Positions 35,270 through 44,615 are shown, counted from the stretch's first letter. The stretch is DNA of 64,000 nt from an uncultured Acidobacteriaceae bacterium (GCA_903842065.1 CAIMKZ010000013.1:1-64000), one strand, 5' to 3'. Program-made: numbers and translations. Notes: a model not told the origin generated them from the letters alone.

Positions 35270-36121
35270 CTACGGTATCTCCGACGGGTTCGGTGAATCC
35301 GCCAGGTTCAGGTCCACATAGCTGTCCGGGCCCGGAGGCAATCCCGGAGCGAAGCACAGACCTTCTTCGTCCGTGATCTTCGGGCAGCCCGCGCTGAACT
35401 CCGTGCGTTGCGGAGACTGCGCGTACTGCCAAACCGGAACCCATACCTTCGGGTCGCGCGCGAACTCGGGAAGCAATTTCGGCTTCTCCACCGTGCACCC
35501 CGGCGAGGGCGGACACTGATCGTCCGCGATCCAAAGCGCCAGCCGCTCTCGGCTCTTGCCGACAGGAGACTTTTTGGCCCGCGACGCTGCCTCGTCGGCA
35601 AGGTGCTGAGCCGTAGAGATCTTCCCGTCCTCGTCCTCAACCACGATCCCCGAGCAGTAAACTCCGGCCCTGTCGCCTCCGGCGCGGACCGCATCGATCC
35701 AGCCGAAGACGTAAGCAAGTTGCTCCGCCATCATTCGCCCGCCCTGCTCCTGATCGAGAAAAATCAGCACGCCTGGCGCGAATCCCTCCCGAGCGGCAGC
35801 GGCAACGGCAGTCCGGCCGTCGGCCAGGCCCAGCGCTCTGGCGCGGCTTCCCAGTGCCGAAGCATTGCGCCCGTTGAACAAAACCAGAAAGCCGAAGCCC
35901 TGCTTCTTCAGCAGCGCGCGCTTTCCCTTCCAGGTGTTCACCTTCGCTCCCGGAGGAACGTTCAGCCAGTAGCTTGTGTAGTCGAAGGTCTTGCGCAGAG
36001 TGGCGAGCGCAACTTCGCCCGGATAAGAGTTCCGGTCGAAGCCAAGATAACGCTTCTGCGCGGGCAACGCGCAGACCGATCCGCACAGCAGAAGTATCAG
36101 AATTAGGGTTCGACGCGCCAT
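35270..36121 (-). CDS. exported glycoside-hydrolase-like protein (DUF1906 type)
   Basis: A 283-aa protein with signal peptide MARRTLILILLLCGSVCALPAQ. The body starts RYLGFDRNSYPG and has DYTSYWLNVPPG, FGFLVLFNGRNA, GVLIFLDQEQGGRM, GVYCSGIVVED and LWIADDQCPPSPGC, ending WQYAQSPQRTEFSAGCPK and a DLNLA tail. The order of first Asp, FLDQE strand and late WQY matches the Rv2525c-like / DUF1906 TIM-barrel related to GH25 lysozymes. It probably acts on or binds a cell-wall or other glycan in the periplasm, but activity is unproven. It is a single gene, facing away from the regulator downstream of it. Confidence 0.7.
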   Translation of the reverse strand: MARRTLILILLLCGSVCALPAQKRYLGFDRNSYPGEVALATLRKTFDYTSYWLNVPPGAKVNTWKGKRALLKKQGFGFLVLFNGRNASALGSRARALGLADGRTAVAAAAREGFAPGVLIFLDQEQGGRMMAEQLAYVFGWIDAVRAGGDRAGVYCSGIVVEDEDGKISTAQHLADEAASRAKKSPVGKSRERLALWIADDQCPPSPGCTVEKPKLLPEFARDPKVWVPVWQYAQSPQRTEFSAGCPKITDEEGLCFAPGLPPGPDSYVDLNLADSPNPSEIP

Positions 36122-36174
36122 GATCGCTCAAGCCGATTCTAACGGCTCAAGCCGATCCGAGGGAAACGAGCCTG

Positions 36175-36852
36175 TTATGCAACCGCGCTAGCGGCCTGCT
36201 CTTCGGCTTCGATCTTGCTGCCGACTTCGGCCGCGGCTTGCGCCAGCACGCGATGGTGAATCGTAAACAGCGCCAGTTCCAGACGATCTCCAACGCCGGT
36301 CTTGTCGTAGATCGAGCGCAGATAGTTCTTGATCACCTGCTCGGTCGTCTTGAGGCGCATCGCGATCTCGCGGTTCTTGCAGCCCTGCACAATCAGTGCC
36401 ACAATCCGCATCTCTTTTGGCGTCAGCCGGTCGCGAACCCGCGTTCCTACCATGTCGTCGTCCGGAGCGCTCGCCAGCGAAACCTGCGTAGGCTGCCAGA
36501 CATCGCCGACTGAGACGCGGCGCACGCACTCGGCCAGAGCGGTTCCGCTCACGTTGCGGAACACAACCCCGTGAAATCCCTGCTTCACGTACTTCGAGGC
36601 TTCCTCGCTGTTTTCGGCAATCACAACTCCGCGGCTACCCGTGCTCTCAAGCACCATCCGCAGACGGCCTAAGTCCGGCCGCAGCGATGCCGCGAAGATC
36701 ACAAGCGACCCCGGAAAGGTCGTGATCGCATGGAACATCCGTTCCAGGTCCGCGCACTGCGCAATGATGCGCAGATCCTCATCCATCGCCAGAACCTTGG
36801 CAGTTCCGGCCCGGAAGATCGCTTGTGAATCGGCAAGGATTATCTTGTTCAT
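36175..36852 (-). CDS. LuxR/NarL-type regulator with degenerate receiver domain
   Basis: 225 aa from MNKIILADSQAIFRAGTAKV. The N-terminal part has the receiver fold, but the phosphoacceptor Asp is missing (SLVIFAASLRPD where VLMDLxMP is expected) and the conserved Lys is Arg (GVVFRNVS). The C-terminal HTH is complete: LTPKEMRIVALIVQGCKNREIAMRLKTTEQVIKNYLRSIYDKTGV. It is therefore probably phosphorylation-independent or ligand-controlled. No histidine kinase is nearby. It is divergent from the GH28 gene at 37198 with about 345 bases between the two starts, so it might control pectinase expression, though that is inference. Confidence 0.85.
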   Translation of the reverse strand: MNKIILADSQAIFRAGTAKVLAMDEDLRIIAQCADLERMFHAITTFPGSLVIFAASLRPDLGRLRMVLESTGSRGVVIAENSEEASKYVKQGFHGVVFRNVSGTALAECVRRVSVGDVWQPTQVSLASAPDDDMVGTRVRDRLTPKEMRIVALIVQGCKNREIAMRLKTTEQVIKNYLRSIYDKTGVGDRLELALFTIHHRVLAQAAAEVGSKIEAEEQAASAVA

Positions 36853-37197
36853 CGGTTGCCCCAGCTGCGGACTCGCAGTCGCTAAATGGCCGCAGCCGTA
36901 CCACGCTGTCAGGTCAGGCTCAGTAGCCAACCGCGGCTGTTGTCAGGCGTCTTTCGCGCCCCTTTTGCTTTCTATCGGCAGACTCAGGTGCGCTCTTGGC
37001 GCTGTCCGCATTTGCTACACAATAGTGCAAATCCAGAGCGCATAAGCGAAGTTCTTCTGTCTTCGCCAGCCTCTGTACTAAAGAATAACCATATTCCCTT
37101 CGTGTGCCTATTCGAATTGTCTCGATTCCGGCCATTGCTGTGCCGCAAGCGTTATGATGATTGCGCCGGTTATCTTTCCCAGCATGAGGAATCCCCT
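36853..37197. promoter_or_regulatory. divergent intergenic region between the LuxR regulator and GH28 gene
   Basis: 345 bases without a gene; promoters in both directions are expected here. I see no clear palindrome and no TGGTCnGACCA site. Confidence 0.4.
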
Positions 37198-38463
37198 ATG
37201 ATCCCGATTCGCAACCGATGCCTTCTTCTGTTGCTCTCAGTCGTGTTCTCGGCAGCTTCGCTCTACGCGGCCACATCCTGCGATCCCCGCGCCTTTGGCG
37301 CCAAAGGCGACGGAACCACGAAAGACACTGCCGCGGTCCAGAAGGCCATCGACGTCTGCGCGGAAAAGGGCGGTACGGTTCACCTGAGCGCAGGCACGTA
37401 TCTGATCGCGCCCATCCTGCTCAAGAGCAACGTCACCCTTCAGCTCGACAAAGGCGCAACACTGCTTGGCTCAGCCGACCACGCCGACTACAAGCCCAAG
37501 ACCCTCTTCCGTGTCCCTGACCTCCAGCCACTCATCGGCGCTGAGAACGCCACCAACATCGCCATCGTCGGCGAAGGCACCATCGACGGCAACGGCGAAA
37601 CCTGGTGGAAGGAGGCGCGCAGCGTAAAGGATGCCGGAGTGCTCGGCAATCATCCCCGGCCCAAGCTCATTGTCCTCGACCGCTCAAAGAACATCCGCAT
37701 CGAAGGCGTCACCATTCAGAACTCGCCCATGTGGCAGGTTGTGCCGTACTACTGCGACGGAGTCATCATCCGCAACGTACGCATCCTCGCCCCGCATAAC
37801 TCGCCCAACTCCGACGCCATCGATCCCTTCTCCAGTTCGAACGTTTTGATCGAGCACGTCTACGCCGACGTGGGCGACGACAACATCGCCATCAAGTCTG
37901 GCGCCATCAACTCGCCCGGCCCCGATTCGCCGTCGAGCAATATCGTGATTCGCGACTGCGTCTTCATGCACGGCCACGGCCTGTCGATCGGCAGCGAGAT
38001 CGCCGGTGGCGCAAACAATATCATTGCCGAGCGCATACATTTTGAGGGCACCGACAACGGCATCCGTGTCAAGGCCAACCGCGACCGCGGCAACGACGTC
38101 TCTAACCTCGTCTTCCGCGACATCGAGATGAAGGGCGTCAGAAACGTCATCGTCATCAGCGAGTACTACCCCAAGGTGATGCCGCCCGACGACAACACGG
38201 CAGCGCCCATCACGCGACTCACGCCTCACTTCCACAACATCGTAATTGAGAATCTGAAGGCCACGGAGATCGACTCCGCAGGCGCAATCGTCGGTCTGCC
38301 TGAATCGCCGGTGATGGATGTAGTGCTCACGAACGTCAACATCTCAGCAAAGACGGGCCTCGTCATCGGCTACGCGAGCGTGACGGCAAAGAATCTATCC
38401 GTTACTGCCGCGCAGGGCGAGCCGGTGAACAAACTCTCCGGGGCCGAGGTCACTATCAAGTAG
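37198..38463 (+). CDS. exported polygalacturonase, GH28
   Basis: 421 aa from MIPIRNRCLLLLLSVVFSAASLYA, a signal peptide preceded by GAGGA. The right-handed beta-helix begins at PRAFGAKGDGTTKDTAAVQKAI. GH28 catalytic motifs are all present: NSDAID (204-209), GDDNIAIKSG (226-235), GHGLSIGSE (259-267) and RVKANRDRG (about 290-298). It hydrolyses polygalacturonan, probably exo-acting given its short loops, although specificity is uncertain. It starts the pectin island and converges on kduD through a shared bidirectional terminator. Confidence 0.92.
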   Translation: MIPIRNRCLLLLLSVVFSAASLYAATSCDPRAFGAKGDGTTKDTAAVQKAIDVCAEKGGTVHLSAGTYLIAPILLKSNVTLQLDKGATLLGSADHADYKPKTLFRVPDLQPLIGAENATNIAIVGEGTIDGNGETWWKEARSVKDAGVLGNHPRPKLIVLDRSKNIRIEGVTIQNSPMWQVVPYYCDGVIIRNVRILAPHNSPNSDAIDPFSSSNVLIEHVYADVGDDNIAIKSGAINSPGPDSPSSNIVIRDCVFMHGHGLSIGSEIAGGANNIIAERIHFEGTDNGIRVKANRDRGNDVSNLVFRDIEMKGVRNVIVISEYYPKVMPPDDNTAAPITRLTPHFHNIVIENLKATEIDSAGAIVGLPESPVMDVVLTNVNISAKTGLVIGYASVTAKNLSVTAAQGEPVNKLSGAEVTIK

Positions 38464-38474
38464 CTAGCGACAGC

Positions 38475-38514
38475 AAAAGTAAGGGGCCGCGCAGTTGCGC
38501 GGCCCCTTACTTTT
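38475..38514. terminator. bidirectional terminator between GH28 and kduD
   Basis: A perfect 18-bp stem (AAAAGTAAGGGGCCGCGC with its inverse) and AGTT loop, with A and T runs at opposite ends. It lies exactly between two convergent stop codons. Confidence 0.92.
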
Positions 38515-38525
38515 TTCAAGCGTAG

Positions 38526-39302
38526 TTACTGATTCACGCCGCTGGCCAGGAATCCGCCGTCTACGACCAGAATCTGTCCGGTCACAAACGACGAGCTGTC
38601 AGAGGCAAGATACACAGCCGCGCCGATCAGCTCCTCGGTCTTGCCGAAGCGGCCCATCGGCGTGCGCATCAGCAATTCTTTGCCACGCGGAGAACCGTCG
38701 AGCAGCGCCGCGTTCAGATCGGTGCGGAAGACACCCGGCGCAATCGCGTTCACCGTCACGCCCTTCTTCGACCACTCAACCGCGAGCGAACGGGTCAAAG
38801 CAGCGACTGCGGCCTTGCTCGCAGCGTAGGCCGCAACTTCGCTTAGCGAGACAAACGTATTGAGAGAAGCGATGTTGATGATGCGGCCGCTGCCGCGCTC
38901 GAGCATATGCCGTCCGAAGACCTGGCAGGCGCGCAGCGTTCCGGTCAGATTAGTGTTCACAATGTTCGTCCACTCTTCTTCAGAAAAGTCGAGTGTCGGC
39001 GCGCGCTTGATGATTCCGGCGCAATTGATCAGAATGTCCACCTTGCCCAGCGCGTCGACGGTCGTCTTCAGCACGTTTTCAAGAGTCGCTCTATCGCTCA
39101 CGTCTGAAGTCACGCGCACGGTCTTGCGGCCCAGAGCCTCGATCGCCGTTGCGGTATCGTCAACCTGCTGCTGCCGCCGCGCCGTTGCCACTACGTCCGC
39201 GCCTGCTTCGGCGAGGCCCAGGCTCATCGCGCGGCCAATGCCCGACGTACCGCCAGTGACCACTGCAACCTTACCCTTCAAACTGAAAAGTTCCGAACTC
39301 AT
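38526..39302 (-). CDS. kduD: 2-dehydro-3-deoxy-D-gluconate 5-dehydrogenase (KduD), SDR family
   Basis: 258 aa from MSSELFSLKGKVAVVTGGTSGIG, with GGAG five bases upstream. It has the classical SDR layout: TGGTSGIG cofactor loop, NCAGIIKR, catalytic Ser in INIASLNTF, YAASKAA, and NAIAPGVFRTDLN. ARR after the second strand (VVATARR) suggests phosphate tolerance. The family assignment to KduD rests on close overall pattern and context: KduI (56600) makes its substrate 3-deoxy-D-glycero-2,5-hexodiulosonate, which is reduced to 2-keto-3-deoxygluconate. It is last in the uxaC operon. Alternatively it could serve as a uronate reductase, since no uxaB/uxuB is seen. Confidence 0.85.
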   Translation of the reverse strand: MSSELFSLKGKVAVVTGGTSGIGRAMSLGLAEAGADVVATARRQQQVDDTATAIEALGRKTVRVTSDVSDRATLENVLKTTVDALGKVDILINCAGIIKRAPTLDFSEEEWTNIVNTNLTGTLRACQVFGRHMLERGSGRIINIASLNTFVSLSEVAAYAASKAAVAALTRSLAVEWSKKGVTVNAIAPGVFRTDLNAALLDGSPRGKELLMRTPMGRFGKTEELIGAAVYLASDSSSFVTGQILVVDGGFLASGVNQ

Positions 39303-39333
39303 ATTCACTCCGATCTGAGTTGTATCCGCTCGT

Positions 39334-40593
39334 TTACTTCACGAACACCGGCAGAATGTGCCGGTCATAGAGGTTCTCGGTCACGTTCTTCTGGATCACG
39401 GCCTCGTTGGCCTTGAGCAGATCGAGATAGCGGTTGCCCATCTTGGCCGCTACCTTGAAGCCGACGTGCAGCAACTGCCGCAGGCTCGGATTGTAGGCGG
39501 GAGCGCCCTCAATGTGCCGCAGTGCCGAAGTGTACTGCTCCGAAGTCCAGCCGTTGACCTCTGCCGCGGTCGGCAGTTTCTTAGCGTCGATGTCGATCAC
39601 CGTCGCATATGGTGCGCAGAGTTCTTCGCAGTGCTCCAACGCCTGCGAGTAGACCTCTTTGGCCAGCTTTAGTCCCTCGCCGCCTGCTTCGGCAAGGCCG
39701 ATCAGCTCTTCAAGCCACGTCGTTCCGGCGGTCTTCAGATGCACGCCGGCGTCAAAGCGCTTCATGGCCGCGCGAATTGCCGGGTAGATTGAGAACTTGT
39801 CGCTGCCCGAGTGAACGCTTAGCTTCAGGTTGGCGGGCAGATGGTACTGCTTGACGGCGTACGCGATTGCCGCCATGTCCAGCACAATCTCGCTCTCGAA
39901 CTGCGGCACGTTGCCCACGTAGTCCACGCCTTTGTTGAAGCGGCCGCTGAACTTGGGCGCAATCGTCTGCACGGGAATCCCCTCGTCGGAGATGGCGGCC
40001 AGAATAATCAGCAGCTCGGCGGGGCTCTGCGCGCGGTCGGTCTCGTCCATGGAAACTTCGGGGATAAAGTTGCCCGCGCCCTTGGCAGCGACGATGGTGC
40101 GGTAGACTTCGCCGGCCTGCTTGATGGCGGTAAGGAACTTGCGCGCCGCCTGAACCAGATCTTCGTGCGTGATCACAATCGGCTCCGCGACTCCATCGAG
40201 AGTGATGGCGCCGTGCAACTCGGAGTGGTGGGCTACGAAGCGGTCCACATCGGCGGCCGGTGCAGGCTGGCCGATGTAGTCGGCCACATCGAGCGTGAAG
40301 AAGTCGCAGGAGTTCATGAAGCGGCCAACGGTAGCCGTGGTAATGTGGTCGGCGTCGCAGAAGTAGGGCAGCTTCCAGCCCAGTTCCTTCACGGCCGCAT
40401 CGGCGGCGGCGCGCGTCTGTACAGGCTCGGAGCCGATGATGGTGTGTTCGCGGTTGGACTTGTTCCACACCGGAACGATCTCGATACCCTGCTTGAGCGC
40501 TTCCATCGAGGCCAGCAACTGCGCCTTGGCCTGGTGGGCGAAGCGGTCGCCGATGCCGATCGAATATTTGTTAAGCGTCAGACCTTTGCTCAT
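39334..40593 (-). CDS. uxaE: tagaturonate epimerase
   Basis: A 419-aa protein matching the UxaE family, which converts D-tagaturonate to D-fructuronate and so lets galacturonate and glucuronate share one branch. Recognisable segments are KYSIGIGDRFAHQAKAQL, FCDADHITTATVGRFM, GNFIPEVSMDETDRAQS, TIAPKFSGRFNKGVDYVG, LSVHSGSDKFSIYP and GVHLKTAGTTWLEEL. The two DADH/GSDK segments are likely metal or substrate sites; this is inference. It is 19 bases after the LarA-like gene and 31 before kduD. The length is complete, with no damage. Confidence 0.9.
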   Translation of the reverse strand: MSKGLTLNKYSIGIGDRFAHQAKAQLLASMEALKQGIEIVPVWNKSNREHTIIGSEPVQTRAAADAAVKELGWKLPYFCDADHITTATVGRFMNSCDFFTLDVADYIGQPAPAADVDRFVAHHSELHGAITLDGVAEPIVITHEDLVQAARKFLTAIKQAGEVYRTIVAAKGAGNFIPEVSMDETDRAQSPAELLIILAAISDEGIPVQTIAPKFSGRFNKGVDYVGNVPQFESEIVLDMAAIAYAVKQYHLPANLKLSVHSGSDKFSIYPAIRAAMKRFDAGVHLKTAGTTWLEELIGLAEAGGEGLKLAKEVYSQALEHCEELCAPYATVIDIDAKKLPTAAEVNGWTSEQYTSALRHIEGAPAYNPSLRQLLHVGFKVAAKMGNRYLDLLKANEAVIQKNVTENLYDRHILPVFVK

Positions 40594-40612
40594 CTTCGTA
40601 TGTCCTTCTTGG

Positions 40613-41878
40613 TTAAAAACGGCTGCGATGCGCCCACAATCCCAGACCGGGGTTGGGAACGAAGAAAATCTCTTCGCCGTGGACGCGGTTGATACCCGGC
40701 CTCAATGCAGTGGGGTCGTAGCGGTCGAGCATCGCCTCGACATCGCCATACTGGAAGCCGACGCTCTCCACCTCGTCGCGGGTCAGAAAGCCCGGACACC
40801 ACGTGATGCGGAAGCGATCGTCGGAAGAGCCGTGGATGAGATGCGCCGCGGCGCTCAGATCTCCGGCGAGTTCGGGATTGTTTGCCACGGCAGTGAGGGT
40901 TGCCTGCGTGCCTTTGTATCCGTACTTGCGAATCAGCGCGTCGATGCCTGCGTCTTCGCCGAACTCACGCACTCCGGGAGCGAGAATGATCAGCTCAGCT
41001 CCGTCGGCCAGCGCCATGCGCGTGCGATAGACGGCCTTGTTGCCGATCCATGTACTGTGAAACTCGGCCGGGTCGAGATAGACGACTGCCTTGCGTATCG
41101 GTTCGGCGACCATCTCGAAGTTCACTTCAAGGCTCAGTTCGGCGGCGCGCTCAAAGCACTCCACATCGTCGCCGATGAACAGGCCGCGCACGGCCAGATT
41201 GCCATCGGGCTTCATGCTGACAACCGTGTGCGCGTAGACGATGGGCAGATGCTTGAGGAACCTGTCGGCGGCCAGGTTCAGCACGCGGCGCACCGGCGTA
41301 TCGGCACGGCCCATGATGCGCTCCATGCCGTAGACTGCGCCCAGGTAGTGGCTGCGGTTGATGCCTTCGCGACCGCCCGTTCCCACCAGAATGTTCTTGG
41401 TGTAGTTGGCCATGCCGATCACTTCGTGAGGCACCACCTGGCCGATCGAAAGAATCAGATCGAAGCCGCCCTGCGAGATGAGCCGGTTTACCTGCGCCGG
41501 CCACGCGTAGTTGAGTTTGCCCTCGGACTGCTCGCGGATAAACTCCGCGGGAACTTCGCCAACGGTTTCAATTTCGGTACGCCAGTTGTGCGCGCGAAAG
41601 AGTTCTGTCGGCACGCCGGGAAACATGTGGGCGATCTGCCGCGGACTCATCGGCGTGTGTGTGCCGAGAGCGGGCAGCACGGCCTTGAGCTTGTCGCCAA
41701 AGTAGTCGAAAGCGTATCTGGTCAGCAGTCCGGCGCGAGAGTGCTCTCGGCTCTGATCGGGCGGAACCGCCAGCACATTCGCACGCGCGCCAATCTTCGC
41801 CAGAGCCTCAGTGAAGAGACTCTTCAACTGAGGTCCAAGGTCAGCCGTCGCGTTACCGTGTGCGCAGTAGAGGCTCAT
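40613..41878 (-). CDS. LarA-family nickel-pincer-type racemase/epimerase homologue
   Basis: A 421-aa protein of the lactate racemase LarA (DUF2088) family. Key positions seem kept: His74 in GTHTPMS, His151 and Lys161 in VVPHEVIGMANYTKNIL, and His177 in NRSHYLG. The 10- and 16-residue spacings equal those of LarA His174, Lys184 and His200, where the Lys bears the nickel pincer cofactor. LarA enzymes epimerise alpha-hydroxy acids. In a uronate operon a sugar-acid C2 epimerisation is the obvious guess, not lactate. Its start overlaps the exuT stop (ATGA). Genes for cofactor synthesis (larB, larC, larE) are not in the window. Confidence 0.85.
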   Translation of the reverse strand: MSLYCAHGNATADLGPQLKSLFTEALAKIGARANVLAVPPDQSREHSRAGLLTRYAFDYFGDKLKAVLPALGTHTPMSPRQIAHMFPGVPTELFRAHNWRTEIETVGEVPAEFIREQSEGKLNYAWPAQVNRLISQGGFDLILSIGQVVPHEVIGMANYTKNILVGTGGREGINRSHYLGAVYGMERIMGRADTPVRRVLNLAADRFLKHLPIVYAHTVVSMKPDGNLAVRGLFIGDDVECFERAAELSLEVNFEMVAEPIRKAVVYLDPAEFHSTWIGNKAVYRTRMALADGAELIILAPGVREFGEDAGIDALIRKYGYKGTQATLTAVANNPELAGDLSAAAHLIHGSSDDRFRITWCPGFLTRDEVESVGFQYGDVEAMLDRYDPTALRPGINRVHGEEIFFVPNPGLGLWAHRSRF

Positions 41879-43185
41879 GCCGTCAGATTCGCCTTTCTCA
41901 GGCCCGGCGCCAGCGTCACCATGACAACGAGCGCCACAAGATACGCGCTGCCCGCGATGATGAACAGCGTGGCGTAGCTGCCGGTGAGGTCAAGGATGTA
42001 GCCGATGTACTTGGCCAGCAGAATGCCGCCCACGGATCCGGCCATCGAGCCGATGCCGGTGACCGATCCAACCGCCGAGCGCGGAAACATATCGGAAGTG
42101 GTGGAGAAGATGTTGGCGCTCCAGCCCTGATGCGCGGCCGCGGCCAGGCTCAGCAGCGCCACAGCCCACCACATCGAGTAGGTGTAGTTGATCAGGATCA
42201 CCGGGGCAACGCAGCAGGCGCAGATCAGCATCGCCGTCAGCCGCGCCTTCTCGGCAGTAAGGCCCAGCCTGCGGAAGGGAATCGGCAGCCAGCCGCCGCC
42301 GATGCTGCCGATCGTCGATGCGTTGTAGACAACGATCAGCGGCAGACCCAGATGCGAAAGATCCATGTGGTAGCGGTTGGAGAAGAACGAAGGCAGCCAA
42401 TATAGATAGAACCACCAGATTGGATCGGTGAGAAACTTGCCGATGGCAAAGGCCCACGTCTGGCGAAAACCAATGAGTTTGATCCACGGTGTAGCGGGGC
42501 CGGCTGCCGGCTCGGGCTCGCTGTTGATGTAGTTCAACTCGGCCTTGCGCAGGCTGCGCTTCTCAGTGGGTTTGCGGAAGGTGAAGAACCAGGTCACGAT
42601 CCAAGCCAAACTGAAGATGCCGGTGATGAGAAAGGCCGCGTGCCAGCCGAAGTGCAGCGCCACCCAGGGCACGGCCAGCGGCGCGATGATAGCGCCGACG
42701 TTCGCGCCGGAGTTGAAGATGCCCGTGGCCAGCGAGCGCTCCTTCTGCGGAAACCACTCAGCTACCGTCTTGATGGCGGCGGGAAAGTTGCCCGATTCGC
42801 CGAGGCCCAGACAGGTGCGCGCGATGCCCAGTTGCAAAACCGATTGAATGAGCGAGTGGGCCATCGCCGACACGCTCCACGCGGCCATGATGACCATGTA
42901 ACCGATGCGCGTGCCCACCTTGTCAACAAATCGGCCGGCAAAGATCAGTCCCATCGCATAGGCGAACTGGAAGAAGGCCACAATGTTGCTGAAAGCCACT
43001 TCGGTCAGCCCGATGCCGCCGTGGGCCGCGTCGAGCATCATGATCGGCTTGAGCAGGCCGATCACCTGGCGGTCCATATAGTTGATGGTGGTGGCGGCAA
43101 AGAGCATGGCGCAAACGCTCCAGCGCACACTGCCGATGCGTTCGCTTATCGAAATCGGATTCCCGGATTCGTTTCTGGTATCCAT
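41875..43185 (-). CDS. exuT: hexuronate transporter, MFS anion:cation symporter type
   Basis: A 436-aa twelve-span MFS protein of the ExuT/GudP branch. The first span ends ATTINYMDRQVIGLLKP, a hallmark of this group, followed by VDKVGTRIGYMV (motif A region), LGLGESGNFPAAIKTVAEWFP and IFNSGANVGAIIAPLAVPW. GAGGAG lies before the ATG. It is 29 bases after uxaC and overlaps the LarA-like gene by four bases. It probably imports galacturonate or glucuronate released by the secreted pectinases after passage of the outer membrane. Confidence 0.9.
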   Translation of the reverse strand: MDTRNESGNPISISERIGSVRWSVCAMLFAATTINYMDRQVIGLLKPIMMLDAAHGGIGLTEVAFSNIVAFFQFAYAMGLIFAGRFVDKVGTRIGYMVIMAAWSVSAMAHSLIQSVLQLGIARTCLGLGESGNFPAAIKTVAEWFPQKERSLATGIFNSGANVGAIIAPLAVPWVALHFGWHAAFLITGIFSLAWIVTWFFTFRKPTEKRSLRKAELNYINSEPEPAAGPATPWIKLIGFRQTWAFAIGKFLTDPIWWFYLYWLPSFFSNRYHMDLSHLGLPLIVVYNASTIGSIGGGWLPIPFRRLGLTAEKARLTAMLICACCVAPVILINYTYSMWWAVALLSLAAAAHQGWSANIFSTTSDMFPRSAVGSVTGIGSMAGSVGGILLAKYIGYILDLTGSYATLFIIAGSAYLVALVVMVTLAPGLRKANLTA

Positions 43186-43214
43186 TCGCTCCTCGCCGTG
43201 CTTGGTTTTGCTGC

Positions 43215-44615
43215 CTACAACTTATATGCCTTCTTCACCAGACCGTTGGTCAGCTCGCGGGCCACTTCAACTGCTTCGCTCTCGTCAAGCCGGTGCTCGG
43301 CGACGAGCCGCGCCAGAAACGCGCAGTCGACGCGCCGGGCCACATCGTGCCTTGCCGGAATAGACAGAAACGCGCGTGTGTCGTCGTTAAAGCCCACGGT
43401 GTTGTAGAAGCCGGCTGTTTCTGTCACCTGCTCGCGGAAGCGCATCATGCCTTCCGGGCTGTCGTGGAACCACCACGACGGACCCAGGCGCAGACTCGGG
43501 TAGTGCCCGGCCAGCGGCGCAAGCTCGCGGCTGTACACCGTCTCGTCGAGCGTGAACAGAATAATGGTGAGCTTTGCCTCGTTGCCGAAGCGGTCCAGCA
43601 GCGGCCGCATGGCGTGGACGAAGTTGGTCGGGCTGGGAATGTCTGCGCCCACGTCGCGGCCGTACTTCTTATACACGCGGCGATTGTGGTTTCGCAGCGC
43701 TCCGGGATGGATCTGCATCGTAAGTCCGTCTTCAAGACTCATCGCCGCCATCTCGGTCAGCATCTGCGCGCGGAAGAGCTCCTGTTCGGCGGCATTCGAC
43801 GTTCCCGAGACGATCTTGGCGAACAGCGCCGAGGCCTCGTTCTTGCTCAGGTCAGCGGTCTGCGCTGTCGGATGGCCGTGGTCTGTGGCCGTGCAGCCCA
43901 TGGCGATAAACCGCTGCCGTGCCTTGCGCAGCGCCGCCAGATATCCAGTCCACGATGCCGTGTCTTCGCCGGTCTGCTCGCCCAGTTTTGCAATGTTGTC
44001 CGTGAAGCCCGCGTAGTCCGCATCGACAACCGGATCGGGCCGGAAGGTCGGAACGATCTTCGCCTTCCACCCCGAGTCGCGCACCGCCTGGTGATCGGCC
44101 AGCGAGTCGAGCGGCGAGTCGGTTGTCGCCAGCGCGCCTATATTGAAGCGATCGTAGAGAGCGCGCGGCAGATACTCGGGGGTCTTCAGCTTCGCGCTGA
44201 TCGCATCGAAGTACTCGTCGGCGGTCTCGGCCGATAGCCGTTTCTCCATCCCGAACAGCGTCGAGAAGGCAAAGTCCAGCCACATCCGAGTCGGCGTTCC
44301 GCGGAACAGATAATAATGGCTCGCGAAGATGCGCCACACCTTGCGTGGTTCGGCGATCTTCGGTTGTCCGATTCCCAACTCGTCCAGAGACAGGCCCTGG
44401 CTGTACAACATGCGGAACACATAGTGATCCGGCTGCACAAACAGCGTGGCCGGGTCAGGGAAGGGCTCGTTGCGCGCGAACCATCCGGCCTGGGTATGCC
44501 CGTGCGGACTGATGATCGGCAGCCCGGCTACCTGCTTATATAACGTGCGGGCGATGGAGCGCGTTGTGGGGTCGGCAGGGAAGAGACGATCGGGGTCGAT
44601 CAAGGCATGTTTCAT
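43215..44615 (-). CDS. uxaC: uronate (glucuronate/galacturonate) isomerase
   Basis: A 466-aa amidohydrolase-fold isomerase converting D-galacturonate to D-tagaturonate and D-glucuronate to D-fructuronate. Its N-terminus ALIDPDRLFPADPTTRSIARTLY and LPIISPHGHTQAGWF (metal HxH) are typical, as are SHYYLFRGTPTRMWLDF, TTDSPLDSLADHQA, MQIHPGALRNHN and GFNDDTRAFLSIPARHDVARR. The length is normal. It is first in the operon uxaC-exuT-larA-like-uxaE-kduD. A palindrome overlapping its promoter and a divergent FadR-type gene suggest local repression. Confidence 0.95.
   Translation of the reverse strand: MKHALIDPDRLFPADPTTRSIARTLYKQVAGLPIISPHGHTQAGWFARNEPFPDPATLFVQPDHYVFRMLYSQGLSLDELGIGQPKIAEPRKVWRIFASHYYLFRGTPTRMWLDFAFSTLFGMEKRLSAETADEYFDAISAKLKTPEYLPRALYDRFNIGALATTDSPLDSLADHQAVRDSGWKAKIVPTFRPDPVVDADYAGFTDNIAKLGEQTGEDTASWTGYLAALRKARQRFIAMGCTATDHGHPTAQTADLSKNEASALFAKIVSGTSNAAEQELFRAQMLTEMAAMSLEDGLTMQIHPGALRNHNRRVYKKYGRDVGADIPSPTNFVHAMRPLLDRFGNEAKLTIILFTLDETVYSRELAPLAGHYPSLRLGPSWWFHDSPEGMMRFREQVTETAGFYNTVGFNDDTRAFLSIPARHDVARRVDCAFLARLVAEHRLDESEAVEVARELTNGLVKKAYKL

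Noticed and set aside
43293..44237. 314-codon plus-strand frame opposite uxaC
   Set aside because: It is an antisense shadow of an intact, well-recognised isomerase gene.
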